A stretch of DNA of 64,000 bases, taken from Cristatella mucedo. Its lineage: Eukaryota > Bryozoa > Phylactolaemata > Cristatellidae. Below are positions 44,736-55,558 of the stretch, one piece after another. The notes below the pieces were generated by a model. The model saw nothing but the letters and a program-made list of their open reading frames with translations. It had not been told where the DNA came from and did not search any database. Where the stretch lies: contig WPIO01000133.1 of assembly GCA_009760855.2 (NCBI GenBank), forward strand, positions 467,501-531,500, given 5' to 3'. The position numbers and the translations under genes are program-made. The stretch's first letter is position 1; every line of letters starts with the position of its first letter.

Positions 44736-45014
44736 CACATCACAGTCAGCACTAAGCAATTTTTGTGAGAATCTGGCCGACCAAGGATCCCAGGCTTTCC
44801 TTGTCAACACGATAGATAAAAGAGTTAATCCCAAGTTAAAATCTCCCCAGCGCTCATCGTCCTCGTTTCTTCACCTCTGCATCGACAATGAAGCCAGCCA
44901 GCTGCTGCTGACGACCACTTTTTGATATTAATCGCAAGAAGTCCTTGACAGACGACTGTCTGCTGGCCGTCTAGACCACATACATAGCTTCCATTCTCCT
45001 TCTGAGGTACATAT

Positions 45015-45125
45015 TGCAGCATGCTGCCACTAACCATTCGATCGTGCTTTCTTTTTAGCAAATGTAAAGTGCCTAGAAAAAGATAAAGTTCTCTGAGGGA
45101 GCTATATCAGAATATTGTTATTCAA
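45015..45125 (+). mobile_element. LINE family A, 3' tail only
   Basis: TGCTGCCACTAACCATTCGA, AAGTGCCTAGAAAAAGATAA and AGTTCTCTGAGGGAGCTATA: a tail with a damaged hairpin. Confidence 0.8.
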
Positions 45126-45164
45126 CGATTATATTATCCTGCTGATGCTCTATATAACTATTAA

Positions 45165-45345
45165 AATGCTGACCCTGTGCATGTCACCCCTAACCATGTT
45201 ATTCATGCTGTTTTTTTATCAAGCATGATATTACTCCCCATTCAATTGCATTTCCCTTTGCAGCAAATATAAAGCGCCTAGAAAGAGATTGAGTTCTCTG
45301 AGGGCGCTTTATCAAGTGTATTATTATTATCATTATTATCATAAA
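45165..45345 (+). mobile_element. LINE family A, 3' tail only
   Basis: TGCTGACCCTGTGCATGTCA, AAAGCGCCTAGAAAGAGATT, GAGGGCGCTTTATCAAGTG and (ATT)n: a well-kept 3' UTR end. Confidence 0.92.
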
Positions 45346-45349
45346 ATAA

Positions 45350-46085
45350 ATATGTCCTTAGCTACTGAGTTCTGCATTCCTAAATATCTCGCTGTTGGGC
45401 CACTCATCAAAACGTCGTACGTGAGCCGAAACATAAGACACGACCGTCGTGTCTCCTAGTCACCACCGTCTCTATCGCAGCCAATGGCTAGGATAGTGGG
45501 GGCAGACAAGCTCAACTCTTACACCAGCCTTCAAGCCTAGCAAGTAAGTTCCCTTAAGGCTCGGTAAGAGCTCTTCACTGTACGTAACCAGAACTATTGT
45601 GAGGGAGTCCTTACTGCAAGTGGTGCCCACGCTAGTTCTGCTGGATTGCTCGGTCCACTTGGTTTTACAATTCGTGCTCCCCCAAATGTGCAAATGCAAT
45701 CGCAGAGCGAAAACGAGTCTAATTCCTATGCAGATGAAGCACAGCTAGCTAGCTAGCTGTACATGCACTTTGATCCCTCTCTGACTTTCAGCAGATCTAA
45801 CTCCGGCTTAACCCCAATCGATCAGGTATTGCTGACATTCGCACTTTGATAGCAGTAAACCTCAAGCTTAATAACAAGAACTAACCAACCATTGTTAGTA
45901 AAGCTAGTATTGTTATTAAACGGAAAATCCTAATCCTCATAACGGGCATTGCTAGCACCTGTAGAGCCTGCTTGGAATCTGAATGACTTATGATAGTGCA
46001 ACCTTTTAGTAAATGCTGACCAGAGCTCCTCAGTCAAGTGAGTGTGCCTACCTTCACAGTACGCCTACCTTCACCTTCACTGCGA
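45350..46085. other. Gene-free stretch
   Basis: Nothing recognisable apart from a CTAGCTAGCTAG run near 45748 and stray LINE-like phrases (AATTCCTATGCAGATGAAGC at about 45720, GATAGCAGTAAACCTCAAGC at 45848) that suggest a very old family A remnant. Confidence 0.4.
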
Positions 46086-46089
46086 AAAT

Positions 46090-46215
46090 TTGGTCCTCCT
46101 CGTGGATTTGAGTCCCGAAGCAACGATCCTTTACTGCCGGCTGCAAGATGGATGCTGGCCGCAAAGGCTGGCTCGTCAGCCTCCTTATAAATAAGGCTGC
46201 TGAATCAGCCGACCT
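46090..46215 (+). mobile_element. tRNA-derived SINE copy
   Basis: The B-box region TCGTGGATTTGAGTCCCGAA is followed by ACGATCCTTTACTGCCGGCT, a variant middle, and TAAATAAGGCTGCTGAATCA then GCC. Confidence 0.78.
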
Positions 46216-46337
46216 TGACTTTACTTCATGCGACAGACGCTGCCGATGGCTGGCTGCAGGCTTGTTTCACGGTTGACGATCTGCCAGAAGCGACTGCTTC
46301 TACTCACTGCTAGCTCATCTCAACAAGCCAAGTTCAG

Positions 46338-46475
46338 CCCATTAGTCACCTGCTCGGCTTCGATAATCTTTCGGAAGACTTCTTTCCGGCGGACGCGGCA
46401 GCTGTATCGAAGTACAAGAAGCTGCTGGCCAACGTACAGCACGACTCTGGCACAGTAACACTTGTAATCCCCGGG
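46338..46475 (+). CDS. Unrecognised gene at 46 kb, candidate exon 1
   Basis: After an acceptor AAGTTCAG the frame reads PISHLLGFDNLSEDFFPADA and on through SKYKKLLANVQHDSGTVTLV to a donor CCCGGG|GTGAGC (46475/46476), phase 0. The peptide has a normal protein-like composition, unlike the GC artefacts elsewhere. The frame extends left to 46314 where a TAG ends it. I do not recognise the family. Nearby, 46255-46311 is open in another frame (ACFTVDDLPEATASTHC), so a frameshift (a decaying gene) is also possible. No start codon was identified. Confidence 0.45.
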
Positions 46476-46608
46476 GTGAGCAAATCAGACGCGTTTTCAC
46501 ACGACACTGCTTCGTACATAAGCTTCTGCTTGTTGTGTGCTTAATCGAAAAATTTCCCTCCAGTTTGTTTTCACAACCTATTTTCTCTCCAGCTGCTGAA
46601 ACGACCAG

Positions 46609-46729
46609 GTCGCTACGCCGATTTCACTTGGCTCGTTACTTTCCTTTCGCTACCCAAGTCTGCCGTATGGGAACCGAAAGCTACTTGAGCTGAGCATGCA
46701 CAACATGAGAACGCTCCAGCTATGCATTG
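46609..46729 (+). CDS. Unrecognised gene at 46 kb, candidate exon 2
   Basis: From an acceptor ACGACCAG the frame reads VATPISLGSLLSFRYPSLPY, then KLLELSMHNMRTLQLCIG, ending in phase 1 at CATTG|GTGAGT (46729/46730), a strong donor. A stronger-looking acceptor TTTTCTCTCCAG at 46592 would instead give a frame with a stop at 46687. If the gene begins here, MRTLQLCIG with the next exon's LSLVQLGLPSAS would look like a signal peptide. Confidence 0.42.
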
Positions 46730-46791
46730 GTGAGTTACTGAAGTCATTGTGCTCTTGGAAGGCTATGCAATTGTTGTATTATTACATTTAG

Positions 46792-46862
46792 GCACACTAT
46801 CGTTGGTTCAACTTGGTCTCCCATCAGCTTCCCACGAGTCTCCAGAGTGTCCCCTCATTTCG
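46792..46862 (+). CDS. Unrecognised gene at 46 kb, candidate exon 3
   Basis: This 71-bp exon has a very good acceptor TTGTATTATTACATTTAG and donor TTTCG|GTGAGC. In phase with exon 2 it reads TLSLVQLGLPSASHESPECP and ends in phase 0. All three frames are nearly open, so the frame rests on exon 2. Confidence 0.45.
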
Positions 46863-47022
46863 GTGAGCCGCTAGCACAGTCGAATGCAATCTCCACAATT
46901 CCAACCCAACCTCTCCCTCTTGCGATTCTGTTCAAGCTTCTCGCACTATGCATATGTAACCACTCGCTGTGTTCTGCTTGGTTTGTTAGCTTCCTTGCTA
47001 TGCAACCCTAAGTAATTTCAAG

Positions 47023-47109
47023 TGCAGTTTGGGCTGCGGCCGTAGTCATTCACGGCACAAACGACGAAAGTATTGCACAAAAGATCTGGAATATCGGCTC
47101 AGCCAATAA
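47023..47109 (+). CDS. Unrecognised gene at 46 kb, candidate last exon
   Basis: After an acceptor AATTTCAAG the phase-0 frame reads CSLGCGRSHSRHKRRKYC and stops at 47107-47109. A different frame over the same bases (AVVIHGTNDESIAQKIW) also looks protein-like, so the assignment is weak. Confidence 0.28.
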   Translation, partial: CSLGCGRSHSRHKRRKYCTKDLEYRLSQ

Positions 47110-47488
47110 CATCTCGCTGTGGGTATTAGAATACACGAATGCATTTAAGTAATAGAAAAAGTGTTGTTCCCCTATGAAAGTAAAAAGGGCCCAGCCCCAA
47201 GCCAATCGCGAGGCAGATGCATGTACATAACGAAGGTAAGAGCAACACTGGACACAAAGGGCTCTGTCACATTCGCCGACACCTCGCTGCACTAGCGGAT
47301 AGTGGAATGAGAGGCAGCCACTCAGCTGCAAATCCATTGGCACGACAAGGATTCGGCGATGTATAATCCTTGGCGCCAATCCTTTGCTAGCTCGCTCCCG
47401 GTCTGGTCACGGAAAAGCTGCGTCTGCAGCACCGATCCATCTCGCTCAGGAAGAAGTCGACGGCACGGTCGGTCTCTGCGAGTCTCTG

Positions 47489-49279
47489 CTAGTCCCCGGC
47501 CTCTAGCTTGAGGTTGGGGGCGTCCATTAGCAGCGCCGAGTCGGAGTTATTTCGGCTGCGATACACGACCGAGGACACCGACTCGGGCTCCACCACGACA
47601 ATGCCATCGGGACATGCATCTCTTTCAAACATGGCAGCTTCAGCCGCCGCCGCCGCACTGCCTTCCCTACCAGCAGCAACGTCGTCGTCGAAGGACTCGG
47701 AGACAGTGATCGCCGCACGCTGACTGTGAGCGGATCCGCCAGCCTGGCTCTGGAATTGCTGGAAGTGCTGCTTATTGTAATGACACTTGAGGTTCCATCG
47801 GGTGGCAAACGGTATGCCACACTGGTCACACTGGTAGGGCTTCTCCTGCCTGTGCACAATCTTGACATGCCGATTCAACTCGCTCTGCCGACGGAAGTCC
47901 TTGGAACATTCTGGACACATGTAATTTAGCTGCCCACTGGCACCCGAATGCGAAGCAGCCGACATGCTGCCACTGCGGTCGACGTAGCTGGACAGTGGCA
48001 TTGGAGGCAGGACTGAGCGACGCTTCCTCGTCGTCTGATACCAACCAGGCCAACTGCTCATCTGCCCTACTTGACTCGGAGCCGTTGATCCTGCATCCCG
48101 ATTTCTAAAAGCATTACCCACTTCTCGCTGACGGCCCGCTAAATGCACGTCGGCAGCCCTATCGGAGGCGGCGCCTCCGCTGGCGCTGTCCCACTGGTCG
48201 TCGTTCATCTGCTCTGCGGAAGCCTGACTAGCGTGGCGCGATGACGACTGCTCCGAGGGCTGCACTGGTGCAAGAGAGCCGCTGCCACTGGCAACTATCA
48301 TCAGCTTGGGAGCACCGGGGGAGTAGAGGTCACCAGCAGGCGACTTGGACGTAGCTACCCTCATGCAGCCTGCCTGTGACTCGGCTGCCGCCGATGCCTC
48401 GGCAAGCTTCGAGGCCGATCGCCCACGATCGGAAACGCTGCCACCGCAGTCGATTGCCGCCGACGAACCGTCGTGCCCGCTACCGTCTCTGGTCGATGAC
48501 GACGAAGACGACGCGAACTGCCTACCACTCTGACCAAGCAGCGCCGCCGGCATGCTCCGCCCACTGTCGTCTAAGCTGCCGATGCTGCCAACTGCATCAG
48601 CCGACTTCGCCGGTGGCCACCCATTAATATCCTTACGAGATCTATCCTCTTCTCCTCGAAGCTCGACGTCCAGGACAGGCGCGGCAGCAGCGTGAGCAGC
48701 ATCGTACGATCGTCGCTGCTGCGCACTGCGCTCGAACCGCTGGACAGTGCGATGAGAGGCCAAGAGCCGTTTGTGAGGAGCCACCGACAGAACCGATGGT
48801 TGATGGACGTCTGGTCCGCGGCCCAGATCTTCGGAGGGAAAGAGCTCGGTCTCGGGAGGCGGCAGCAGCAGCATATCTGACGACGAACCTGCTTTTGTTG
48901 ATGCAGGCAAAGCATAGGCATCTGCTGTCGTCGATGTACTGCGGGCATATCCATCGACGTTCTTGCTTCGCGCACCTCCACCTGCCACCATTCTCGGGGG
49001 CCCCGAACATCGGTCACTCGTCAGGGCCCTTTCTCCGGCACTCCTCGAGCCGATGTCGTCTCCAAGGCTGCAATCGCCGTCTGAGTGGTTTACATTAGTA
49101 TCGACATTGAAGTGATCGAGGAGAAACTCCGTGAGGCTGCCGATAATCACGTCTTTAACAGCGCCGATTCGCAGGGCAGTGATGGCCACTTGTCTAGCCG
49201 ACTTTCCGATAATGGCGAGCAAAAGCATATCCCGCTCGACATCACTAAGGTCTGTTCGACCGGCGCTAGCTGATGCCAT
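47489..49279 (-). CDS. C2H2 zinc-finger protein, single exon
   Basis: An uninterrupted 596-codon frame. The start at 49277-49279 lies in an ideal context (CCACCATGG); an AG 7 bp upstream (CTTCAATCAG) could be the acceptor of a 5' UTR intron. The N-terminal 50 residues, including LSDVERDMLLLAIIGKSARQ and GSLTEFLLDHFNVD, look like a compact helical domain. A long Ser/Asp/Arg-rich, probably disordered region follows. Two C2H2 fingers sit near residues 455-506: CPECSKDFRRQSELNRH (CX2CX12HX4H) and CDQCGIPFATRWNLKCH, joined by RQEKPYQ, a TGEKP-like linker. The tail is acidic and ends LKLEAGD. It is likely a nuclear DNA-binding regulator. With only two fingers I do not assign an ortholog. No stops or frameshifts, and composition unlike the surrounding repeats, argue for a live gene. 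Confidence 0.85.
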   Translation of the reverse strand: MASASAGRTDLSDVERDMLLLAIIGKSARQVAITALRIGAVKDVIIGSLTEFLLDHFNVDTNVNHSDGDCSLGDDIGSRSAGERALTSDRCSGPPRMVAGGGARSKNVDGYARSTSTTADAYALPASTKAGSSSDMLLLPPPETELFPSEDLGRGPDVHQPSVLSVAPHKRLLASHRTVQRFERSAQQRRSYDAAHAAAAPVLDVELRGEEDRSRKDINGWPPAKSADAVGSIGSLDDSGRSMPAALLGQSGRQFASSSSSSTRDGSGHDGSSAAIDCGGSVSDRGRSASKLAEASAAAESQAGCMRVATSKSPAGDLYSPGAPKLMIVASGSGSLAPVQPSEQSSSRHASQASAEQMNDDQWDSASGGAASDRAADVHLAGRQREVGNAFRNRDAGSTAPSQVGQMSSWPGWYQTTRKRRSVLPPMPLSSYVDRSGSMSAASHSGASGQLNYMCPECSKDFRRQSELNRHVKIVHRQEKPYQCDQCGIPFATRWNLKCHYNKQHFQQFQSQAGGSAHSQRAAITVSESFDDDVAAGREGSAAAAAEAAMFERDACPDGIVVVEPESVSSVVYRSRNNSDSALLMDAPNLKLEAGD

Positions 49280-49984
49280 GGTGGCTGCTGATTGAAGGAT
49301 GCCCACGGACCAAGCTTGTGGTTAACTTCAACTCGCTAGAATCTACAACACGATGAGCATTTCTTTACGGTACCAGATAAGCAGAAAACGATCAAGGACA
49401 CAAAAGCAACAACCAAGCACAAGACCACCAAGACAGTGAACACCTAAGCCGTGCTTTGCTGTGATACTGGACTGGAAAATGAGAGCAACAACTCAAACAG
49501 TAGGTCGCCAGAACCAGCAGTCTGCCTGAAATTCAACGGCATCATCCCTCAGAATCCAAGACTCGATAAAAGACGTGGATGCATAATGGTCAATCCAGAC
49601 CCAACCGTATAGTCTGCATGCAAGTAATCGAGTCCCAAGTCACTCTTATGCAGCATCGCCAGAGTTTGATTCATCATTTTCATTAGGCACCAGCAGCAGA
49701 CGGCTCGACTATTGATTCGTCAGTACATAAAAAATGTTGGTCCAGAAGAAAAAAGCGTCACAGTGTTTATCTGAAGCAGACTCGATTGGTCATGCCGATC
49801 TGATTTCCGTTACAGCAGCAATAGTTAAAGGTGATCGGTGAGCAAACACGTTAACAGTAAAAAGATAACATGGATTTTATCCAATTACAATCAAGGTTTG
49901 TCTGAAATCAGGAGAAATCAAATGCCAACGAGCAAGCCAAGCCGATCCCTTCAGCCGGCATTCGTGAAGCTCAGAAGATCCAGC

Positions 49985-50070
49985 CACATGTTGTCCCGGC
50001 GGCGGCTTGAGGCTGTGTCGTGGATTAGGTACCTAGTCATTCCGGGTTCGAATCCGTCAAGCCATATAAT
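49985..50070 (+). other. tRNA-like sequence, probably SINE head
   Basis: GTGGATTAGGTACC resembles an A box and GGGTTCGAATCCGTC is a perfect B box (GGTTCGAATCC). No convincing acceptor stem forms, and the family SINE body does not follow, so it is a tRNA-like relic and not a called tRNA gene. Confidence 0.45.
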
Positions 50071-50820
50071 AATTTGCCAGTAAATTGATATTCTCTAGGA
50101 CACTTGTGACGAGATGGGAAGGTGTGGCACAATTGCTACAAACAAACAGGCTACAGGGCAGGTGCACTGGTCTAACCTGTGAACTAAGACTTTACAGATT
50201 ATCATTATTTATCTAGCCACTGTTATCCGAAGTTGGAGGCCTTACAAAATTGTAATAATGTTCCTGAAAGGCTTGGAATTTCCAGCACACAACTAACAGC
50301 ATGTTTTATCGACGGTTTGCATTCACATCGCATTCAAATCGAGGTGGTAGTTGAAATGTTAACATGAGGAGACAAGCTCACACGGTTGTATTCACGCAGT
50401 TGAATTTCACGCAGTGTACTGTGACTCCAAGGTCAAGGTCGGGGCGATATAGCAACTTAACTAAGCAGGCAGGAGCCCAGAGTGACCGGATGTCAACGAC
50501 GGGCACTTGAGCTAAATTCAAAAATAATAGTGAGCTTGCCTTTGCAGCTCATATTTGCATACACTGAAGTCGATCAAATAACCGTAACAGTCCAGAACTC
50601 AGCAGCAGTCGACCAGTTTCCATTCAGTGGTTGGCATGCGCCGATATCTAGAAACTATCACCCCTTTGACCCAACCAAACCAACTAGCACGGCCTGACTC
50701 GAGCGACAATTCCACCCTTTCGGCTTTAACCATTGCTGCACGCCGTGACGCTATTGTCACTGACAGCTTGAGACGCAAGTGAAAACAGTCCTGCTGCTAC
50801 GAAGACGGTCCTACTGCTTC

Positions 50821-50890
50821 GCTGTGCAGCTTAAGCTGTGCAGCTTAAGCTGTGCAGCTTAAGCTGTGCAGCTTAAGCTGTGCAGCTTAA
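50821..50890. repeat. 14-bp tandem repeat, five units
   Basis: GCTGTGCAGCTTAA is repeated head to tail without change. The unit is nearly self-complementary (AAGCTGTGCAGCTT). Confidence 0.96.
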
Positions 50891-52241
50891 GCAGCGCCAA
50901 AGGCAAAATGACTTTGAGCTGAGCGTGGGGACCAAGCAGCAGCAGCACTGCTGCGTAATGTCTCGATGCTGGCCAAAGAAAGCTTCATTGCAGGCATACG
51001 ACATTCCGTGCAGGCCGACCAACCATTCAATACCAGCAACAGGCCACTCAATAGAGAGTAGGCACTGCGTGCAGGCGACGCTGCGAGCTGGCCCTGTGCA
51101 CATCTGGCCCTGTGCACCCTACCTTTCTCACTCTGTTGACCCGAACTTGGACTCGGGTGCATGAGAATACAGGCATTGTGAGCATCTTGCTCGCTCGAAC
51201 GGCTGCCTATCGGGGCGACCCCGGGACGATGGGTGACATGGAACAAAAGGACAGGAAGAGGCCACTCAGCCACATTGGCTCGAATCAACTACTCTAACAA
51301 ATGACGACGACGGTAAGCAGTCGGATGGCATAGCACAACATTGCATTGCTTAACGGCTGCTTTTGGCTAGCCTACCTTGTGTACTCGCAAGCAGCATGAA
51401 CGAACGTAGCCGATCGTGAGAGTCTCGAAATAGAGGCTCTCACGATTGGGCATGGCCGGATGCATGTCACATAGTACACCAGTTAACCAACGTAGTGCCT
51501 CGTCAATGCAGTTGCAAGTGTAACGATATAAAGTCTTGCCCAAAAACCTATGCAATCTTAGGACCTGAAGTTCTGAAGACTAGGTACTAAGTGGCAAACA
51601 TGAGCAGATCAGTCTGAGAAGCATGAATAACTGCCCTTCGTAGGGACGATTAGGCAAACACTGGCCATTCAATAGCCTCCACGGGTAGCTACCTCGGTTG
51701 CTGAACAGCTATGCCGACCGAGAACCCAGCACACTAAAAGCCATTCAACACCCATATCATTGACACATCAACCACTGGCCAATGCACAGCTCGGAGGACC
51801 TGGATCGACCTTGCTAACAAGCATGCAACCTGAGTACCAACACGTTCACAAGAGTATCACAAGATCACGACTCGACAGAAGTCCCGAGAAACTCCTCTGC
51901 CTTGCACATACAAGCAATGTTTAAGAGAATGCAAATACAACCGCATCCACAAGAAAGGAAATGAACTGCTACAACTCCGCCCCAACTTACGTGACTGCTG
52001 TACCCTTGATCCAGCAGGATCATTAAATAATAGAGGCACACTGAAAGAAACTTTTAATATTGAGCATAGCTTTTTCTCACATCTGTCAAAGAGACTGCAG
52101 GTATCAACAGTTGGCTCTGAGCAGCACAGTGGCTGTGTGCCTTTGAATGACATTGATCCCTGCGGTGGCTTGATAGTGCGACCTACTTGTCGATTAACCA
52201 TGGCAGATTGCATGTCATTTTTCGATTGCAAACGCACTTAC

Positions 52242-52280
52242 CCGCCGGCTGGGCATGATAACCAGCCTGCTGCTAGCCAC
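52242..52280 (-). promoter_or_regulatory. Possible 5' exon end and splice donor of the zinc-finger gene
   Basis: On the minus strand CCCAGCCGGCGG is followed by GTAAGTGCG, a consensus donor. It points toward the zinc-finger start 3 kb away, where CTTCAATCAG could be the acceptor. An ATG 15 bp before the donor would be out of use or start a short upstream frame. Confidence 0.3.
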
Positions 52281-52960
52281 TAGTATTTGCCGTCAGCGTA
52301 TCTGGCAGCAGTGCTGGGCTGAAGCACTGGCTGTAGGCCTGCACCAGCCTCCCACCCACCAACCCACCCCTCCACGGACGACTCACTGCGGTCCTAAACA
52401 AAGCACAAAAGCAGGAGCAGCAGAAGCACGCATGCAGAAAACCGGCGGCTGCTGCTGCTGGCTTCACAACGCCAGCACCTTTGCAGCAGCAATCGTCGAT
52501 CACCGCGATTTTCTACATACCAGACGATTCCCACCGACCGTGGATCGCTAGGCGACTGCAACCTCCCGCTAGCGTCTTCACCTGCACATCGCCAGGCAAA
52601 ATTCGAAAAGCCAGCTTGAGTGTGGCCTCTCCGGCCAGCACTGGCCTGCCTGCCTGCCTGCCTGCTAAGCTGATCCACACGTGCTGCCACCCTTCTACCC
52701 CGACCACAACCGACTGCTGAGTCACACTTGCCGATCGGTAGTGGCAGTAGGAGTGAAGTACACCGTGTTACCAGCAACAGGCATCTATTTCAGTTCAGAG
52801 CCAGGCAGCTGTTCGTCGGCTCTCGACAGCTGCACCTGCTGCAAGGCATGCACAAGGGACTCACAAGAGAGCAAGAAATCAGCTGCCGTTCGATGATCAG
52901 GGAGAGGTGGGTGGGTGGTGGTAGTACTAGCAATGCTGGTTGCCACGTACTCCCCACGGG

Positions 52961-52979
52961 AGGGAGAGGAGAGGAGAGG

Positions 52980-53055
<76 letters not shown>
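52961..53055. repeat. (GAGGA)n passing into (GA)n
   Basis: A few GAGGA units are followed by about 35 GA dinucleotides. Confidence 0.97.
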
Positions 53056-53060
<5 letters not shown>

Positions 53061-53541
53061 GATGCTGCCGGCGCACGGGTACCAGCCCGATTTCCTCCTT
53101 GGGGGGCCGATGGTTCTGCCATAATAAAATAAGCAGCCAGTAGACTGGTGGGTGATGTTAAAGGGGGGTGGCAACAGAGATGGTGAGTGCATCAGACTCT
53201 GCCCATGGCAATTTTTTATCGTTTTCCTAGTACGGCAGCAGCATTCAACTGCTGTAGCCCTTGGAATGGCTCTCCTACGTTTAGGCTGCACTAAGGACAC
53301 CACTGGTCATTCTTGAAAGCGATGGGCATCGGCCATCGAGAACTAAATGATCGCAGAATCCCACCCTCAATCCCCTAGCTCAATGCAGCCAGCCAGCTGG
53401 GGTCATTGGGCAGCACCGCCACGGACTGGCAGGCTGCAGCCTGGATCTGCTTAGCCGTCTCAGGGCCTTTGTACCCCCTGGGGGAGGCTGCTGAACTCAT
53501 GCAGGTGCATTCACTGCTCTCAAGTGCCGACTGAACATTTA

Positions 53542-53636
<95 letters not shown>

Positions 53637-55171
53637 AAATAGCCCGGCCAAGCAGCTGCAGCTGCTTCTGTGAATATCGTGAGTTGCCTGACTACAAGCG
53701 CATGGCCCAGCCTGCTCAGCCGTTTGCCTGGCCAAGCATGGGCTAGGGCCTCCCGGCCACTGGAGGCCGAGGAGGATCGGGGCAGGCTAGCTATCCCCAG
53801 CTAGCTACCGTGCCGGATGGCTTCCAGTCAGGTAATGGGCACCCCAGTGGCATGACCTCAAGCTTCCGGCTGACTCGGCTGATAGGCAGCCTGCACTACC
53901 CCAGCAACCGATGATAAATCACTCCGTTTCGAGTCGAGCAATAGGACGAGAAAAACAAGTACCGAGCAAGTTTCGTCGGTGAGCTGGGCTACAGCCACTG
54001 GTTGACTTATGAGTTCTGCCATGTCGACCAGGTTGGGTGTTAACACACTGCTCGCCGTTTGGGTGCACAGGCCTCACTAGGCACACTCTCTACGACATTA
54101 GAGAAACTTCAACTCACATTCCAGTGTAAGCTACAAGTCGATAGGGCAAGGGTAGTGCAGTATGTGTTCGAATTATCACAAAACCGTCAGAAGCCTGATT
54201 GGGGGCCATCATGCCCACTGTGCTGATGCTGACTGATGTTATCATGATCAGTGAGGGACACAACTGGTGCTCCAGAACAGGCTAGCTACACCTGCTAAGC
54301 CTGCCTGCTCGAAGGAAGAAGTGTCTGCACTGAGCCAACGTAGCAGAATGTTGTTAACACCAAGGTGTAAACAGCAAATCGGTTGTTTACTTTCAAACAG
54401 GCGGTTTTAAGAAACTCTTTTATCTATCAGCATCTGAAAAGAAGAGTGTGTATATATACGTACTCGTAGCCAGATCTGGCCCTCCCGGCTAGAGCCATCC
54501 CTCGCTCACTTCCTGTTTCGTCTTTTGCGGCTTCCCTCTACCACGGTTTTTTCAAATACATTCACTAAAAAGTCGAGCGAGATAATGAAAACGATACAGT
54601 GCGGTCGTCTGAGTCACTTATACACCCCTGTATTACAATTAAAATCAAATTACTGTACATACGGACTGTAGGCCTATGTATTCCAGCATACCTGCAAATC
54701 CTTCAATGCCAGGTGCAGCCACTCGACTACTAATTGTGTGTGGGCAAGAACTTTTTTCCAAAAAATCAAGTGTGGTGAAACCGAGCCAACCAATGTGTGC
54801 TGTTCACTGATTGGCTATCCTAGTGCAATTAAATGTACAATTCCAATATGATATTTGAAACGTCTAATATGTCTTATTTTCTCTTATGTTGTCTAATATA
54901 TTGAGCAATCCGAGTGTAATAGTGACTAAAGGAGTGCTACCCCATGTCCAGTGGGCTTTAATAATGTTAAAAACCTTATTTTGAGGGACGTGAAATTTTT
55001 TCTATGCTCTTAACTACAAAAATATTCGATTTATAAATAAATATTCCTACTTCGTGGAAATTCACTTATCACGCAAGAGGCTGGAACTGATTAACTTCAA
55101 TAAACAAGGGACGATTGTACCATCCATCCCAACTCCGTCCATCAGGCTGTCCCTTCGCTCGGCTTCCTTAG
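53056..55171. other. Intergenic, no supported gene
   Basis: Apart from the (GA)n at 53545-53634, no feature is recognised. Confidence 0.4.
53545..53634. repeat. (GA)n microsatellite
   Basis: About 45 uninterrupted GA dinucleotides. Confidence 0.98.
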
Positions 55172-55298
55172 GCATTCGGAAGACCAGCTGCCCAAGGATG
55201 GGCTCACCGGAACCGAGCAGATGCTAGCCGCAACTCCTTGCGAACGAGAATTTGGTCATGAAGCTCATAAGCAACACGAGTCCAAGTCCACGAATCAG
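55172..55298 (+). CDS. Unrecognised gene at 55 kb, internal exon
   Basis: A 127-bp exon lies between the strong acceptor CTCGGCTTCCTTAG and the donor AATCAG|GTAACA. It has one leading base, then 42 open codons reading HSEDQLPKDGLTGTEQMLAA and CEREFGHEAHKQHESKSTNQ, and ends in phase 0. Composition is hydrophilic and protein-like. The next exon at 55559 continues in phase 0. No family is recognised and upstream exons were not found. Confidence 0.55.
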
Positions 55299-55558
55299 GT
55301 AACAATCCGTTGGCTGGAATCTCTACTACATACTTTTTCTGCTGACAAAATCAGCACTTCATTCAAAAGCTAAACATTTAATTTGCTGGGTCCGTTTGTC
55401 CATCGGTAAAGCTACAGGCGAAATCGAAGTACGCCATCCGATTTATAACACCCAAAAGAGTCAAGCTCCTGGTAGAATGTCGCATGTATGCATGCGATGC
55501 AACCTCAAAGGATCATAACTTCTTGCAAAGTCTACTCATATGAGGGTTCTGATTGTAG

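Larger units (their letters stand above)
49280..52241. other. Upstream region of the zinc-finger gene, no supported gene
   Basis: Only short frames are seen. It contains a tRNA-like stretch (49985-50065) and a 14-bp tandem (50821-50890). A first-exon donor for the zinc-finger gene may lie at its right end (52242). Confidence 0.4.

Noticed and set aside
49985-50070. Functional tRNA gene
   Set aside because: There is a good B box but no acceptor stem or complete cloverleaf.
52785-53303. Ser-Leu and Glu-Arg repeat frames
   Set aside because: They are translations of (GA)n; the same applies to 1343-1708, 53375-53735, 26155-26343 and 63481-63681.
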